Below, one piece after another: positions 1-10,007 of a stretch of DNA of 64,000 nt. Positions within the stretch are counted from its first letter, which is position 1. The number at the start of each line of letters is the position of its first letter. Below the pieces are notes generated by a model, which was not told the origin of the DNA, made no database searches, and worked only from the letters and a program-made list of their open reading frames with translations. The stretch comes from Panulirus ornatus (Eukaryota > Arthropoda > Malacostraca > Decapoda > Palinuridae): contig NC_092286.1 of NCBI RefSeq assembly GCF_036320965.1, forward strand, positions 25,000,477-25,064,476, written 5' to 3'. Made by a program: the position numbers and the translations under genes.

Positions 1-300
1 ACGTCCACTGGGGAAAAAATATATCTATCTATCTTTCGTCTTAAGAACTTACAAAGTATATCTACTTTTTTCCCCACATTTAGATAATTTCATTATTTAC
101 ATAATTTTGTGTAAAAAAAATATATATATTTTCCCACATTTGCCAATATTTCACAAATGTCTTTTTTTTTCCCACATAAAAAAAAGAGGGGAAAAAGTCC
201 ACATTATTCAAGCCTCACAATTTTTCATCCACATTCACGATGCTTTTAGAAGACAGCTTCATCCGGGAAGAAAATGGGAAGACAATAGATGCTTTGTGGG
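1..300. other. AT-rich low-copy DNA
   Basis: A/T-rich sequence with short T and AT runs. The small open frame here (107-331) has no recognisable domain. I see no gene. Confidence 0.4.
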
Positions 301-385
301 CGACACACAAAGAAAACGGCGTGTTGGTTAGGACTCGAACCGAGACCCATCAGCGTGTGACAATGAAGGCCTGACGCATGTCGCC
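300..385 (-). repeat. tRNA-derived SINE fragment (B-box remnant)
   Basis: On the minus strand this segment carries GGTTCGAGTCC, a match to the RNA polymerase III B box, preceded by a tRNA-like stretch (GTCAGGCCTTCATTG). The T-stem does not pair well and the upstream part, where an A box would lie, is replaced by minisatellite. It is therefore not a functional tRNA. A tRNA-derived SINE relic is the best reading. Chance resemblance is possible. Confidence 0.4.
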
Positions 386-395
386 CCTCACGCGT

Positions 396-1115
396 TTAGT
401 GGCTCCCTCCCACGCCTGGTCGACTGTCAGGGGGGGGGGGGGTTTCTCCCACGACTGGTCGACTGTCGGGGGGGGTGTTTCTCCCACGACTGGTCGACTG
501 TCAGGGGGGTGTTTCTCCCACGACTGGTCGACTGTCAGGGGGGTGTTTCTCCCACGACTGGTCGACTGTCAGGGGGGTGTTTCTCCCACGACTGGTCGAC
601 TGTCAGGGGGGTGGGGCTCTCCCACGACTGGTCGACTGTCAGGGGGGTGTTTCTCCCACGCCTGGTCGACTGTCAGGGGGGTGTTTCTCCCACGACTGGT
701 CGACTGTCAGGGGGGTGTTTCTCCCACGCCCGGTCGACTGTCAGGGGGGTGTTTCTCCCACGCCTGGTCGACTGTCAGGGGGGTTTTCCCACGCCTGGTT
801 GACAGTCAGGGGGCTCTCCCACGACAGGTCGACTGTCAGGGGGTGTTTTCCCACGCCTGGTCGACTGTCAGGGGGTTTCCCAAGACTGGTCGACTATCAA
901 GGGGTTTCCTCCCACGCTTGGTCGACTGTCAGGGGGGTTTCTCCCACATTAGGTCGATTATAAGGATATTTCTCCCACGTTAGGTCGACTGTCAGGGGTT
1001 TTTTCCCACGTCTGGTCGACAATCAGGGGGTTTCTTCCACGCCTGGTCGATATATAGGCGGCTCCACACACGCCAATTCGACCATCAGACCTCTCCTCCC
1101 ACGCTAGGTCGATAG
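396..1115. repeat. 34-bp minisatellite (GTCGAC core)
   Basis: Tandem units of about 34 bp contain CTGGTCGACTGTCAGGGG followed by TTTCTCCCACG. Copies are regular to about 780 and then drift in length and sequence towards 1115, as expected at the edge of an array maintained by unequal exchange. Several frames stay open only because the unit lacks stop codons. Confidence 0.9.
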
Positions 1116-1126
1116 TCGGGGGAAAT

Positions 1127-2413
1127 CCTCTCCTGGTCGACAGATAGACGGCCCCTACCAGTCCTGGTCGATAGATAGACGGCCCCTACCAGTCCTGGTC
1201 GACAGCTAGACGGCCCCTACCAGTCCTGGTCGACAGCTAGATGGCCCCTACCAGTTCTGGTCGACAGCTAGATGGCCCCCTACCACTCCTGGTCGACAGC
1301 TAGACGGCCCGTACCAGTCCTGGTCGACAGCTAGACAGCCCCTACCAGTCCTGGTCGACAGCTAGACAGCCCCTACCAGTCCTGGTCGAAAGCTAGACAG
1401 CCCCTACCAGTCCTGGTCGACAGCTAGACCGCCCCTACCAGTCCTGGTCGACAGCTAGACGGCCCCTACCAGTCCTGGTCGACAGCTCGACGGCCCCTAC
1501 CAGTTCTGGTCGAGAGCTTGACGGCCCCTACCAGTCCTGGTCGACAGCTAGACAGCCCCTACCAGTCCTGGTCGACAGCTAGACCGCCCCTACCAGTCCT
1601 GGTCGACAGCTAGACCGCCCCTACCAGTCCTGGTCGACAGCTAGACAGCCCCTACCAGTCCTGGTCGACAGCTAGACGGCCCGTACCAGTCCTGGTCGAC
1701 AGCTAGACAGCCCCTACCAGTCCTGGTCGAAAGCTAGACAGCCCCTACCAGTCCTGGTCGAAAGCTAGACAGCCCCTACCAGTCCTGGTCGACAGCTAGA
1801 CGGCCCCTACCAGTCCTGGTCGACAGCTAGACGGCCCCTACCAGTCCTGGTCGACAGCTAGACGGCCCCTACCAGTCCTGGTCGACAGCTAGACGGCCCC
1901 TACCAGTCCTGTTCGACAGCTAGACGGCCCGTACCAGTCCTGGTCGACAGCTAGACGGCCCCTACCAGTCCTGGTCGACAGCTAGACGGCCCGTACCAGT
2001 CCTGGTCGACAGCTAGACAGCCCCTACAAGTCCTGGTCGACAGCTAGACGGCCCCTACCAGTCCTGGTCGACAGCTAGACCGCCCCTACCAGTCCTGGTC
2101 GACAGCTAGACCGCCCCTACCAGTCCTGGTCGACAGCTAGACGGCCCCTACCAGTCCTGGTCGACAGCTAGACAGCCCCTACCAGTCCTGGTCGACAGCT
2201 AGACAGCCCCTACCAGTCCTGGTCGACAGCTAGACAGCCCCTACCAGTCCTGGTCGACAGCTAGACGGCCCCTACCAGTCCTGGTCGACAGCTAGACGGC
2301 CCCTACCAGTCCTGGTCGACAGTTAGACGGCCCCTACCAGTCCTGGTCGACAGTTAGACGGCCCCTACCAGTCCTGGTCGACAGCTAGACCGCCCCTACC
2401 AGTCCTGGTCGAC
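1127..2413. repeat. 30-bp minisatellite (GTCGACAGCTAGACGG)
   Basis: About 43 copies of a 30-bp unit with core CCTGGTCGACAGCTAGACGG and CCCCTACCAGT. It directly follows the 34-bp array and shares the CTGGTCGAC segment, so the two may have a common origin. Copies vary mainly at the base after CTAGAC (G, A or C). Confidence 0.95.
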
Positions 2414-2457
2414 AAAAGATATTTAGATAGATGATATCCATAAAGCAATTGGACATG

Positions 2458-2460
<3 letters not shown>

Positions 2461-2536
<76 letters not shown>
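2461..2536. repeat. (GA)n microsatellite
   Basis: Pure GA dinucleotide run. A second, shorter GA run lies at about 2624-2650. Confidence 0.95.
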
Positions 2537-2539
<3 letters not shown>

Positions 2540-2540
<1 letters not shown>

Positions 2541-3130
2541 AAGAGCATGAATGAAAAATAGGAAAATATTGAATTAAATGTAAATTGCTTTGATGTTGAT
2601 GTCTAAATATAACAGTGTAGCCGGGAGAGAGAGAGAGAGAGAGAGAGAGACCCCCCAGATAGCGTGTCCAACTCTGGGGTTCTCCATAACAGCACATACC
2701 TCCCCCAACCCCCCCAGAGAAACTCACCCCCCCTTATCAACCCCAGAGACAGAGAATTTTTATATATAAATTCTTGTCCATTTATCAGTTTGCTATATAC
2801 ATTCACTTCACCTCTCGCGTGAATGTGTATACCTCATGTGTCTCCGTCCTATATACATTAGTCATGACGATGCTATTCAATGTATATATATATGATCGCC
2901 TTTCATCATCGTTCGCATCGCGTCGCTCCCCATCTACCACAAATATTATCTAGGTCATCTGGGTGGGAAGGGGGCGGCGATAAATGGGGATAATTTGGGG
3001 TTTATTTATCATTTATCTCTGGTTTCTCGGTAATTGCTAGATGGTGATTTAGTCCAATTCCATTTATCGGCTGTGAGTGTTGGATAATCGACTTTACTCT
3101 CATCACTCGTTTGATGTTCGCCATTCACTC
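2540..3130. other. Low-copy spacer without a recognised gene
   Basis: Mixed-composition DNA with short AT runs (about 2760 and 2885). I found no domain, RNA gene or mobile element core. Confidence 0.4.
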
Positions 3131-3149
3131 GAAGTGTCTTTCTCTCTTC

Positions 3150-3255
3150 CACGTTCGAATCCCGGTTGGCGCAGCCCAGCCTGCACTCCCGTCCACAATC
3201 GCTGGCTCAGGCGCGTTCCTGCTCATGGTCAACACCCACACCCCGACCTGCAGCT
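3150..3255 (+). repeat. Possible tRNA-derived SINE relic
   Basis: The plus strand carries GTTCGAATCCC at about 3153-3163, a B-box-like sequence. A convincing A box is not visible upstream. This is a weak call; it may be chance. Confidence 0.25.
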
Positions 3256-3283
3256 GACTCTAGCCGCCATGTGCTCTCTGAGT

Positions 3284-4215
3284 GACCCCTGACCTCTCCC
3301 CAACCCCTGACCTCGCCCCAACCCCTGACCTCGCTCCAACCCCTGACCTCTCCCCAACCCCTGACCTCGCCCCGACCCCTGACCTCGCCCCAACCCCTGA
3401 CCTCACCCCGACCCCTGACCTCTCCCCAACCCCTGACCTCTCCCCAACCCCTGACCTCGCCCCGACCCCTGACCTCGCCCCAACCCCTGACCTCTCCCCA
3501 ACCCCTGACCTCGCCCCAACCCCTGACCTCGCCCCGACCCCTGACCTCGCCCCGACCCCTGACCTCGCCCCGACCCCTGACCTCGCCCCGACCCCTGACC
3601 TCGCCCCGACCCCTGACCTCGCCCCAACCCCTGACCTCGCCCCAACCCCTGACCTCGCCCCGACCCCTGACCTCGCCCCGACCCCTGACCTCGCCCCAAC
3701 CCCTGACCTCTCCCCAACCCCTGACCTCGCCCCGACCCCTGACCTCGCCCCGACCCCTGACCTCGCCCCGACCCCTGACCTCGCCCCGACCCCTGACCTC
3801 GCCCCAACCCCTGACCTCGCCCCAACCCCTGACCTCTCCCCAACCCCTGACCTCGCCCCGACCCCTGACCTCGCCCCGACCCCTGACCTCGCCCCGACCC
3901 CTGACCTCGCCCCAACCCCTGACCTCGCCCCAACCCCTGACCTCGCCCCAACCCCTGACCTCGCCCCAACCCCTGACCTCGCCCCGACCCCTGACCTCGC
4001 CCCGACCCCTGACCTCGCCCCGACCCCTGACCTCGCCCCAACCCCTGACCTCGCCCCAACCCCTGACCTCGCCCCGACCCCTGACCTCGCCCCAACCCCT
4101 GACCTCGCCCCAACCCCTGACCTCTCCCCAACCCCTGACCTCGCCCCAACCCCTGACCTCACCCCAACCCCTGACCTCGCCCCGACCCCTGACCTCGCCT
4201 CAACCCCTGACCTGG
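3284..4215. repeat. 18-bp minisatellite (CCCCTGACCTCGCCCCAA)
   Basis: About 51 copies of an 18-bp unit. Because 18 is a multiple of 3, frames on both strands stay open across it (for example TPDLAP repeats on plus and GARSGV on minus). These are repeat translations, not proteins. Each unit contains TGACCT (AGGTCA on the other strand). Confidence 0.95.
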
Positions 4216-4330
4216 CGTCGACCCCAGAAACCTGTCCACCTCTGGCTTCCTCCACCATCTCACCCGCTTCTCCATTACCATCCACTTCCCGTCCACTCTT
4301 GACACCATTCCTTCGTCTTTCATCTTTCTC

Positions 4331-4392
4331 GCTTCTTCTTCTTCTTCTTCTTCTTCTTCTTCTTCTTCTTCTTCTTCTTCTTCTTCTTCTTG
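4331..4392. repeat. (CTT)n microsatellite
   Basis: Pure CTT trinucleotide tract. A C homopolymer follows at about 4547-4562. Confidence 0.95.
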
Positions 4393-4789
4393 TCTTCTTA
4401 ATTCGCCTGCCACGACACGTGTCTAGGGGCCTCCACCTTACCTCCTGCCAGCTCTCCAACATTATCTCCAACATTCCCCGTCGGTGACTCCACCTCTCCA
4501 CCAGGACCTTCCTTACTCCACCAGTCCTCCAACACTGGGCTGACCTCCCCCCCCCCCCCCCCTCATATGAGGGAACCATTTCTCCCTCTTTCTCCACTCG
4601 CCCAGTTAAACTTTCTTTTTAGAGAAATTCTGGTCCAATTTCCCTTGACGGGAGATAGAATTTCCACAGCCGTGGGTGGAACTACCAGTTAACTACCTGT
4701 AAAGTGATTACCTCATGTGATGTCGGGGGCTGATGGCCAGCAAGGCTAACAGACCCTCAGGCCAATAACTGGTGAAGAGATGGTGAGCC

Positions 4790-5117
4790 AGAGTGAGAGG
4801 TGGTGAGGGCTGGCCTCGCTGCTGGTGAGGGCTGCCTCGCTGCTGGTGAGGGCTGCCTCGCTGCTGGTGAGGGCTGCCTCGCTGCTGGTGAGGGCTGCCT
4901 TGCTGCTGGTGAGGGCTACCTCGCTGCTTGTGAGGGCTGCCTCGCTGCTGGTGAGGGCTGCCTCGCTGCTGGTGAGGGCTGCCTCGCTGCTGGTGAGGGC
5001 TGCCTCGCTGCTGGTGAGGGCTGCCTCGCTGCTGGTGAGGGCTGCCTTGCTGCTGGTGAGGGCTACCTCGCTGCTTGTGAGGGCTGGCTTCGCTGCTGGT
5101 GAGGGCTGGCTTGCTAG
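4790..5117. repeat. 21-bp minisatellite (CTGGTGAGGGCTGCCTCGCTG)
   Basis: About 15 copies of a 21-bp unit, with sparse T variants (CCTTGCTG, ACCTCGCTGCTTGTG) that recur in the same order, suggesting a block duplication inside the array. Confidence 0.9.
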
Positions 5118-5118
5118 G

Positions 5119-5255
5119 TAACCATGGTGGTTACTAGGGTAGTGGCAAGGTAACCATGGTGATTACCAGGGTAGTGGCAAGGTAACCATGGTGGTTACCA
5201 GGGTAGTGGCAAGGTAACCATGGTGATTACCAGGGTAGTGGCAAGGTAACCATAG
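5119..5255. repeat. 32-bp minisatellite (GGTAACCATGGTG)
   Basis: Just over four copies of a 32-bp unit starting GGTAACCATGG and ending AGGGTAGTGGCAA. The unit carries the palindromes GGTAACC (partial) and CCATGG. Confidence 0.9.
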
Positions 5256-5259
5256 GTAA

Positions 5260-5925
5260 CAATGGGATGGTAATTCGGTTATGACGTCATAGAGTAACCA
5301 AGCGATGAGTAATTAGGGTCAGTAATGGGGGGTTCGAAATTGGGTAAGAATTATAACCCTAAGTAACAGAATTGGTAACTATGAGAAGGGGAGTTAAGGC
5401 TGAAATTGGAATGGCTGACAGAATAAACACACGAAAAAAAGTTGAAATAGGATGTTAGGCTTGAAGTCATCGGTAAGTACAAGTCTATCACTTGAAATTG
5501 GAGGCGTGAGTTGGAAATAGACTATGCAAATTGGGTTGTTTTAATAAGTGACTTATGGCATCTCTTAATTACTCCAGGGGGGGGGGGGGTTCTCATAATT
5601 ACCCCTGTAGCCAGTAGATGGCTTCTCATTACGTCTCATACAATGAGTCAACTTGAGTCTTCCTCATTCCTCCGTGTGACTCATCCACCACCTCACTCAC
5701 ACCCATGATGGATGTGAGACATTACTTGGGTAACCTTCTCATCCACACACACACACACATGCTCGGAAGATCGTTTTTCTTACTGTTTTATCAAGGAAAA
5801 CCCAGCCTTAACGGACCCAGGCTCCGTCCGGGTTAGAATAATGCTAAGAGACATGGGGGGTCTACGTGGAATATATTTTTGGTGGCTGGGTTGCGTGTGG
5901 TAGCCAGGCTGACAACAGGGTTAGG
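5260..5925. other. Low-copy spacer
   Basis: Mixed DNA with a G homopolymer at about 5578-5589 and a short CA run at about 5745. I recognise no gene. The segment from about 5770 may be the outer 5' region of the LINE that follows, but I cannot fix that boundary. Confidence 0.35.
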
Positions 5926-5929
5926 ATGA

Positions 5930-6640
5930 GGGGCGAGAATTTATCAAGGTTGTCGCTAGGGGACGGGAGCGGGGGGCTAGAAACCCTCCCCTCCTTGTAT
6001 CTTAACTTTCTAAAATGGGAAACAGACGAAGGAGTCACGCGGGGGGTGCTCATCCTCCTCGAAGGCTCAGACTGGGGTGTCTAAATGTGTGTGGATGTAA
6101 CCAAGAAAAAAGGAGAGATAGTTAGTATGTTTGAGGAAAGGAACCTGGATGTTTTGGCTCTGAGTGAAACGAAGCTCAAGGGTAAAGGGGAAGAGTGGTT
6201 TGGGAATGTCTTGGGAGTAAAGTCAGGGGTTAGTGAGAGGACAAGAGCAAGGGAAGGATTAGCACTACTCCTGAAACAGGAGTGGTGGGAGTATGTGATA
6301 GTGAGAGGACAAGAGCAAGGGAAGGAGTAGCAGTACTCCTGAAACAGGAGTTGTGGGAGTACGTGATAGAATGTAAGAGGACAAGAGCAAGGGAAGGAGT
6401 AGCACTACTCGTGAAACAGGAGTGGTGGGAGTATGTGATAGAGTGTAAGAGGACAAGAGCAAGGGAAGGAGTAGCACTACTCGTGAAACAGGAGTGGTGG
6501 GAGTATGTGATAGAGTGTAAGAGGACAAGAGCAAGGGAAGGAGTAGCACTACTCGTGAAACAGGAGTGGTGGGAGTATGTGATAGAGTGTAAGAGGACAA
6601 GAGTAAGGGAAGGAGTAGCACTACTCCTGAAACCTTTTCC
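5930..6640 (+). pseudogene. LINE fragment: 5' region and start of AP-endonuclease domain
   Basis: Translation from about 6063 gives RLGCLNVCGC, and then in a shifted frame EIVSMFEERNLDVLALSETKL, which fits the first two motifs of apurinic-type endonuclease domains of non-LTR retrotransposons (LNVCG and LDVLALSETKL). A frameshift in a run of A's near 6105 separates the two pieces. The continuation (LALLLKQEWWEYVI) is caught up in a 72-bp tandem amplification, and the rest of the endonuclease and the reverse transcriptase are missing. A related, more decayed copy lies at 60.99-61.55 kb. In a living element this domain nicks target DNA to prime reverse transcription; this copy cannot. Confidence 0.75.
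6237..6640 (+). repeat. 72-bp in-frame tandem repeat inside the LINE endonuclease
   Basis: The motif GAGGACAAGAGCAAGGGA recurs at 6237, 6305, 6377, 6449, 6521 and 6593. The first spacing is 68 bp and all later spacings are exactly 72 bp (24 codons). Each unit encodes RTRAREGVALL..KQEWWEYVI and keeps the reading frame. The repeat is a local amplification of endonuclease coding sequence. Confidence 0.95.
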
Positions 6641-6734
6641 TAAAAAGCCAAATGGTTTAATTGATGACAGTTTCAACCTTGGACGTCTTTAAGGTTGAGG
6701 ATTGATTGCAATAAGCAGGTTTTCTTAAGTCTTA

Positions 6735-8487
6735 CCACCAAGTGTACAACTCCCTCCCCGTACAGTACAAGAGATGGGGCCCCCACCAGTGTACAACTCC
6801 CTCCCCGTACAGTACAAGAGATGGGGCCCCCACCAGTGTACAACTCCCTCCCCGTACAGTACAAGAGATGGGGCCCCCACCAGTGTACAACTCCCTCCCC
6901 GTACAGTACAAGAGATGGTGGCCCACCAAGTGTACAACTCCCTCCCCGTACAGTACAAGAGATGGGGCCCCACCAGTGTACAACTCCCTCCCCGTACAGT
7001 ACAAGAGATGGGGGCCCCCCAAGTGTACAACTCCCTCCCCGTACAGTACAAGAGATGGGGCCCCACCAGTGTACAACCCCCTCCCCGTACAGTACAAGAG
7101 ATGGTGGCCCACCAAGTGTACAACTCCCTCCCCGTACAGTACAAGAGATGGGCCCCCACCAGTGTACAACTCCCTCCCCGTACAGTACAAGAGATGGGGG
7201 CCCCCCAAGTGTACAACTCCCTCCCCGTACAGTGCAAGAGATGGGGCCCCACCAGTGTACAACCCCCTCCCCGTACAGTACAAGAGATGGGGCCCCCACC
7301 AGTGTACAACTCCCTCCCCGTACAGTACAAGAGATGGGGCCTCCAACAGTGTACAACTCCCTCCCCGTACAGTACAAGAGATGGGGCCCCACCAGTGTAC
7401 AACCCCCTCCCCGTACAGTACAAGAGATGGGGCCCCCAACAGTGTACAACTCCCTCCCCGTACAGTACAAGAGATGGTGGCCCACCAAGTGTACAACTCC
7501 CTCCCCGTACAGTACAAGAGATGGGGGCCCACCAAGTGTACAACTCCCTCCCCGTACAGTACAAGAGATGGGGCCCCCAGCAGTGTACAACTCCCTCCCC
7601 GTACAGTACAAGAGATGGGGCCCCCACCAGTGTACAACTCCCTCCCCGTACAGTGCAAGAGATGGGGGCCCACCAAGTGTACAACTCCCTCCCCATACAG
7701 TACAAGAGATGGGGCCCTCACCAGTGTACAACTCCCTCCCCGTACAGTGTAAGAGATGGGGGCCCACCAAGTGTACAACTCCCTCCCCGTACAGTACAAG
7801 AGATGGGGCCCCCACCAGTGTACAACTCCCTCCCCGTACAGTGCAAGAGATGGGGGCCCACCAAGTGTACAACTCCCTCCCCATACAGTACAAGAGATGG
7901 GGCCCCACCAGTGTACAACTCCCTCCCCGTACAGTACAAGAGATGGGGCCCCACCAGTGTACAACTCCCTCCCCATACAGTACAAGAGATGGGGCCCCAC
8001 CAGTGTACAACTCCCTCCCCGTACAGTACAAGAGATGGGGCCCCACCAGTGTACAACTCCCTCCCCATACAGTACAAGAGATGGGGCCCTCACCAGTGTA
8101 CAACTCCCTCCCTGTACAGTACAAGAGATGGGGCCCCACCAGTGTACAACTCCCTCCCCGTACAGTGCAAGAGATGGGGACCCACCAAGTGTACAACTCC
8201 CTCCCCATACAGTACAAGAGATGGGGCCCCACCAGTGTACAACTCCCTCCCCGTACAGTACAAGAGATGGGGCCCCACCAGTGTACAACTCCCTCCCCAT
8301 ACAGTACAAGAGATGGGGCCCCACCAGTGTACAACTCCCTCCCCGTACAGTACAAGAGATGGGGCCCCACCAGTGTACAACTCCCTCCCCATACAGTACA
8401 AGAGATGGGGCCCTCACCAGTGTACAACTCCCTCCCTGTACAGTACAAGAGATGGGGCCCCACCAGTGTACAACTCCCTCCCCGTAC

Positions 8488-8491
<4 letters not shown>
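6735..8491. repeat. 46-47-bp minisatellite, family M47, orientation A
   Basis: About 37 units with the signature GTACAACTCCCTCCCCGTAC, then AGTACAAGAGATGGGGCCCC. Length varies by one or two bases in the C run, so the phase rotates, and because no frame of the unit has a stop, long frames run through on both strands. The same family is present inverted at 14494-16411, and a single unit sits inside a LINE C-terminus at about 12974-13026. Several multi-unit blocks with identical variants repeat within the array (about 7880-8170 versus 8215-8460), showing block duplication. Confidence 0.95.

Positions 8492-8524
<33 letters not shown>
8492..8524. repeat. (CA)n microsatellite
   Basis: CA run joined directly to the last M47 unit, whose terminal GTAC continues into ACACAC. 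Confidence 0.95.
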
Positions 8525-8526
<2 letters not shown>

Positions 8527-8694
8527 TGTAATTACAAGATCAATTAATATTCCAAGATTAGGAGATTAAAACCCAGTTCCCTTTCTACTTTTCTGTGTCA
8601 TCTGATATAATTCCTTTCATATCCAACCATTTCCAGAGCATACTTCTCTTTTCGTTATATCCCTGAGTATATTGTCTATCATTTTTGTTCCAAA

Positions 8695-9110
8695 GCATAC
8701 TTTCCCCATCATAATATACCATAATATACTTCCCCATCATAATATACCATAGCATACTTCCCCATCATGATATACTGAAGCATACTTTCCCCATCATAAT
8801 ATACCATAGCATACTTCCCCATCATGATATACTGAAGCATACTTTCCCCATCATAATATACCATAGCATACTTCCCCATCATGATATACTGAAGCATACT
8901 TTCCCCATCATAATATACCATAGCATACTTCCCCATCATGATATACTGAAGCATACTTTCCCCATCATAATATACCATAGCATACTTCCCCATCATGATA
9001 TACTGAAGCATACTTTCCCCATCATAATATACTATAGCATACTTCCCCATCATGATATACTGGAGCATACTTTACCCATCATGATATACGAAAGTATACA
9101 CTCCTTGTTC
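8695..9110. repeat. 57-bp dimeric minisatellite (CATACTTCCCCATCAT)
   Basis: Units of about 28 bp alternate in two versions (CATAATATACCATAG and CATGATATACTGAAG), giving a higher-order period of about 57 bp. It grades into degenerate copies. Confidence 0.9.
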
Positions 9111-9345
9111 TTATAACCCCTAGCATACTTTCCTTGTCATATTAGAGCATACTATCCTTGCCATGATATACCAGAGGATAGTTTCGCTATCCTAATATAC
9201 TAAAGTATATTTTTCCCCTAACATACCAGATTGTACTTCCCTTTCATTGTATACCATAGCATACTTCCCCTGGCGTAATACCCTCGCGCATACCCCTCTC
9301 TGTCATCGTATACCAGGGTATACCTCCTCAGTCGTTATACCTGGA
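9110..9345. repeat. Degenerate edge of the 57-bp array
   Basis: Recognisable but diverged units (AGCATACTTTCC, ATATACCAGAG, GTATACCATAGCATAC) become progressively worse away from the array. Confidence 0.65.
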
Positions 9346-9600
9346 CCTGACCGTAAGTTGGGGGGGGTAATATAAGGCTATATCACTGCCGTTCGCTGGA
9401 AACATGTCTGGAAGGCTGGATTCGCCCACAACACTGAAGGAGGTCCAAAGTCATGGGACTTTTGCAGACGACTAGTGGCGACGGGAATGGAGGAAAGGCG
9501 TACTGGCGACGAGAATGGAGATAAGGGGGAACAGATGTTCCAAAAGGAGGAGGAAGAGGGGGAGGACTGTCCATCCAAGCTGGGGGCTTCCAGAGTGGGC
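9345..9600. other. Low-copy spacer
   Basis: A G run at about 9360 followed by mixed DNA. No domain is recognised in its short open frames. Confidence 0.4.
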
Positions 9601-9716
<116 letters not shown>

Positions 9717-10005
9717 GTGTGTAAAGCAAGCTTACGCTGATGTCAACAAGAGCTTTTATTTGTATTTTTATTTTTTCTTAAATAAGCTGAGACAGAAAAC
9801 GTGTTGGCCAGCTAAGCTTGCACATTTCCTGTCCATTTCTCCGTCGTGTTTGGGGCCTTCCAATGTGGCCTTTGTTTACCCCTGTCAATTGACTGTGTTG
9901 GTGTTTACTTGTTTATCTGTTTACTCTTCCATCAGACTTCCTCGGATACTGATGGAGTTTGAATCTGTGTCTGTGTCTGTCTGTTGTGCCCACCCGTCTG
10001 TTTCA
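9717..10005. other. Low-copy spacer
   Basis: T-rich mixed DNA. An open frame runs through from the CT tract, but nothing in it resembles a known domain. Confidence 0.4.
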
Positions 10006-10007
10006 CA

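Noticed and set aside
300..385. Functional tRNA gene
   Set aside because: B box present but arms do not pair and the 5' half is replaced by minisatellite.
3260..4597. Open frames of about 400-445 codons on both strands
   Set aside because: They span an 18-bp repeat and a CTT tract; the unit length is a multiple of 3 and lacks stops.
6673..8569. Six overlapping open frames of 300-620 codons
   Set aside because: The M47 unit has no stop in any frame on either strand; products are repeats with Cys/Gly or Pro/Tyr bias.
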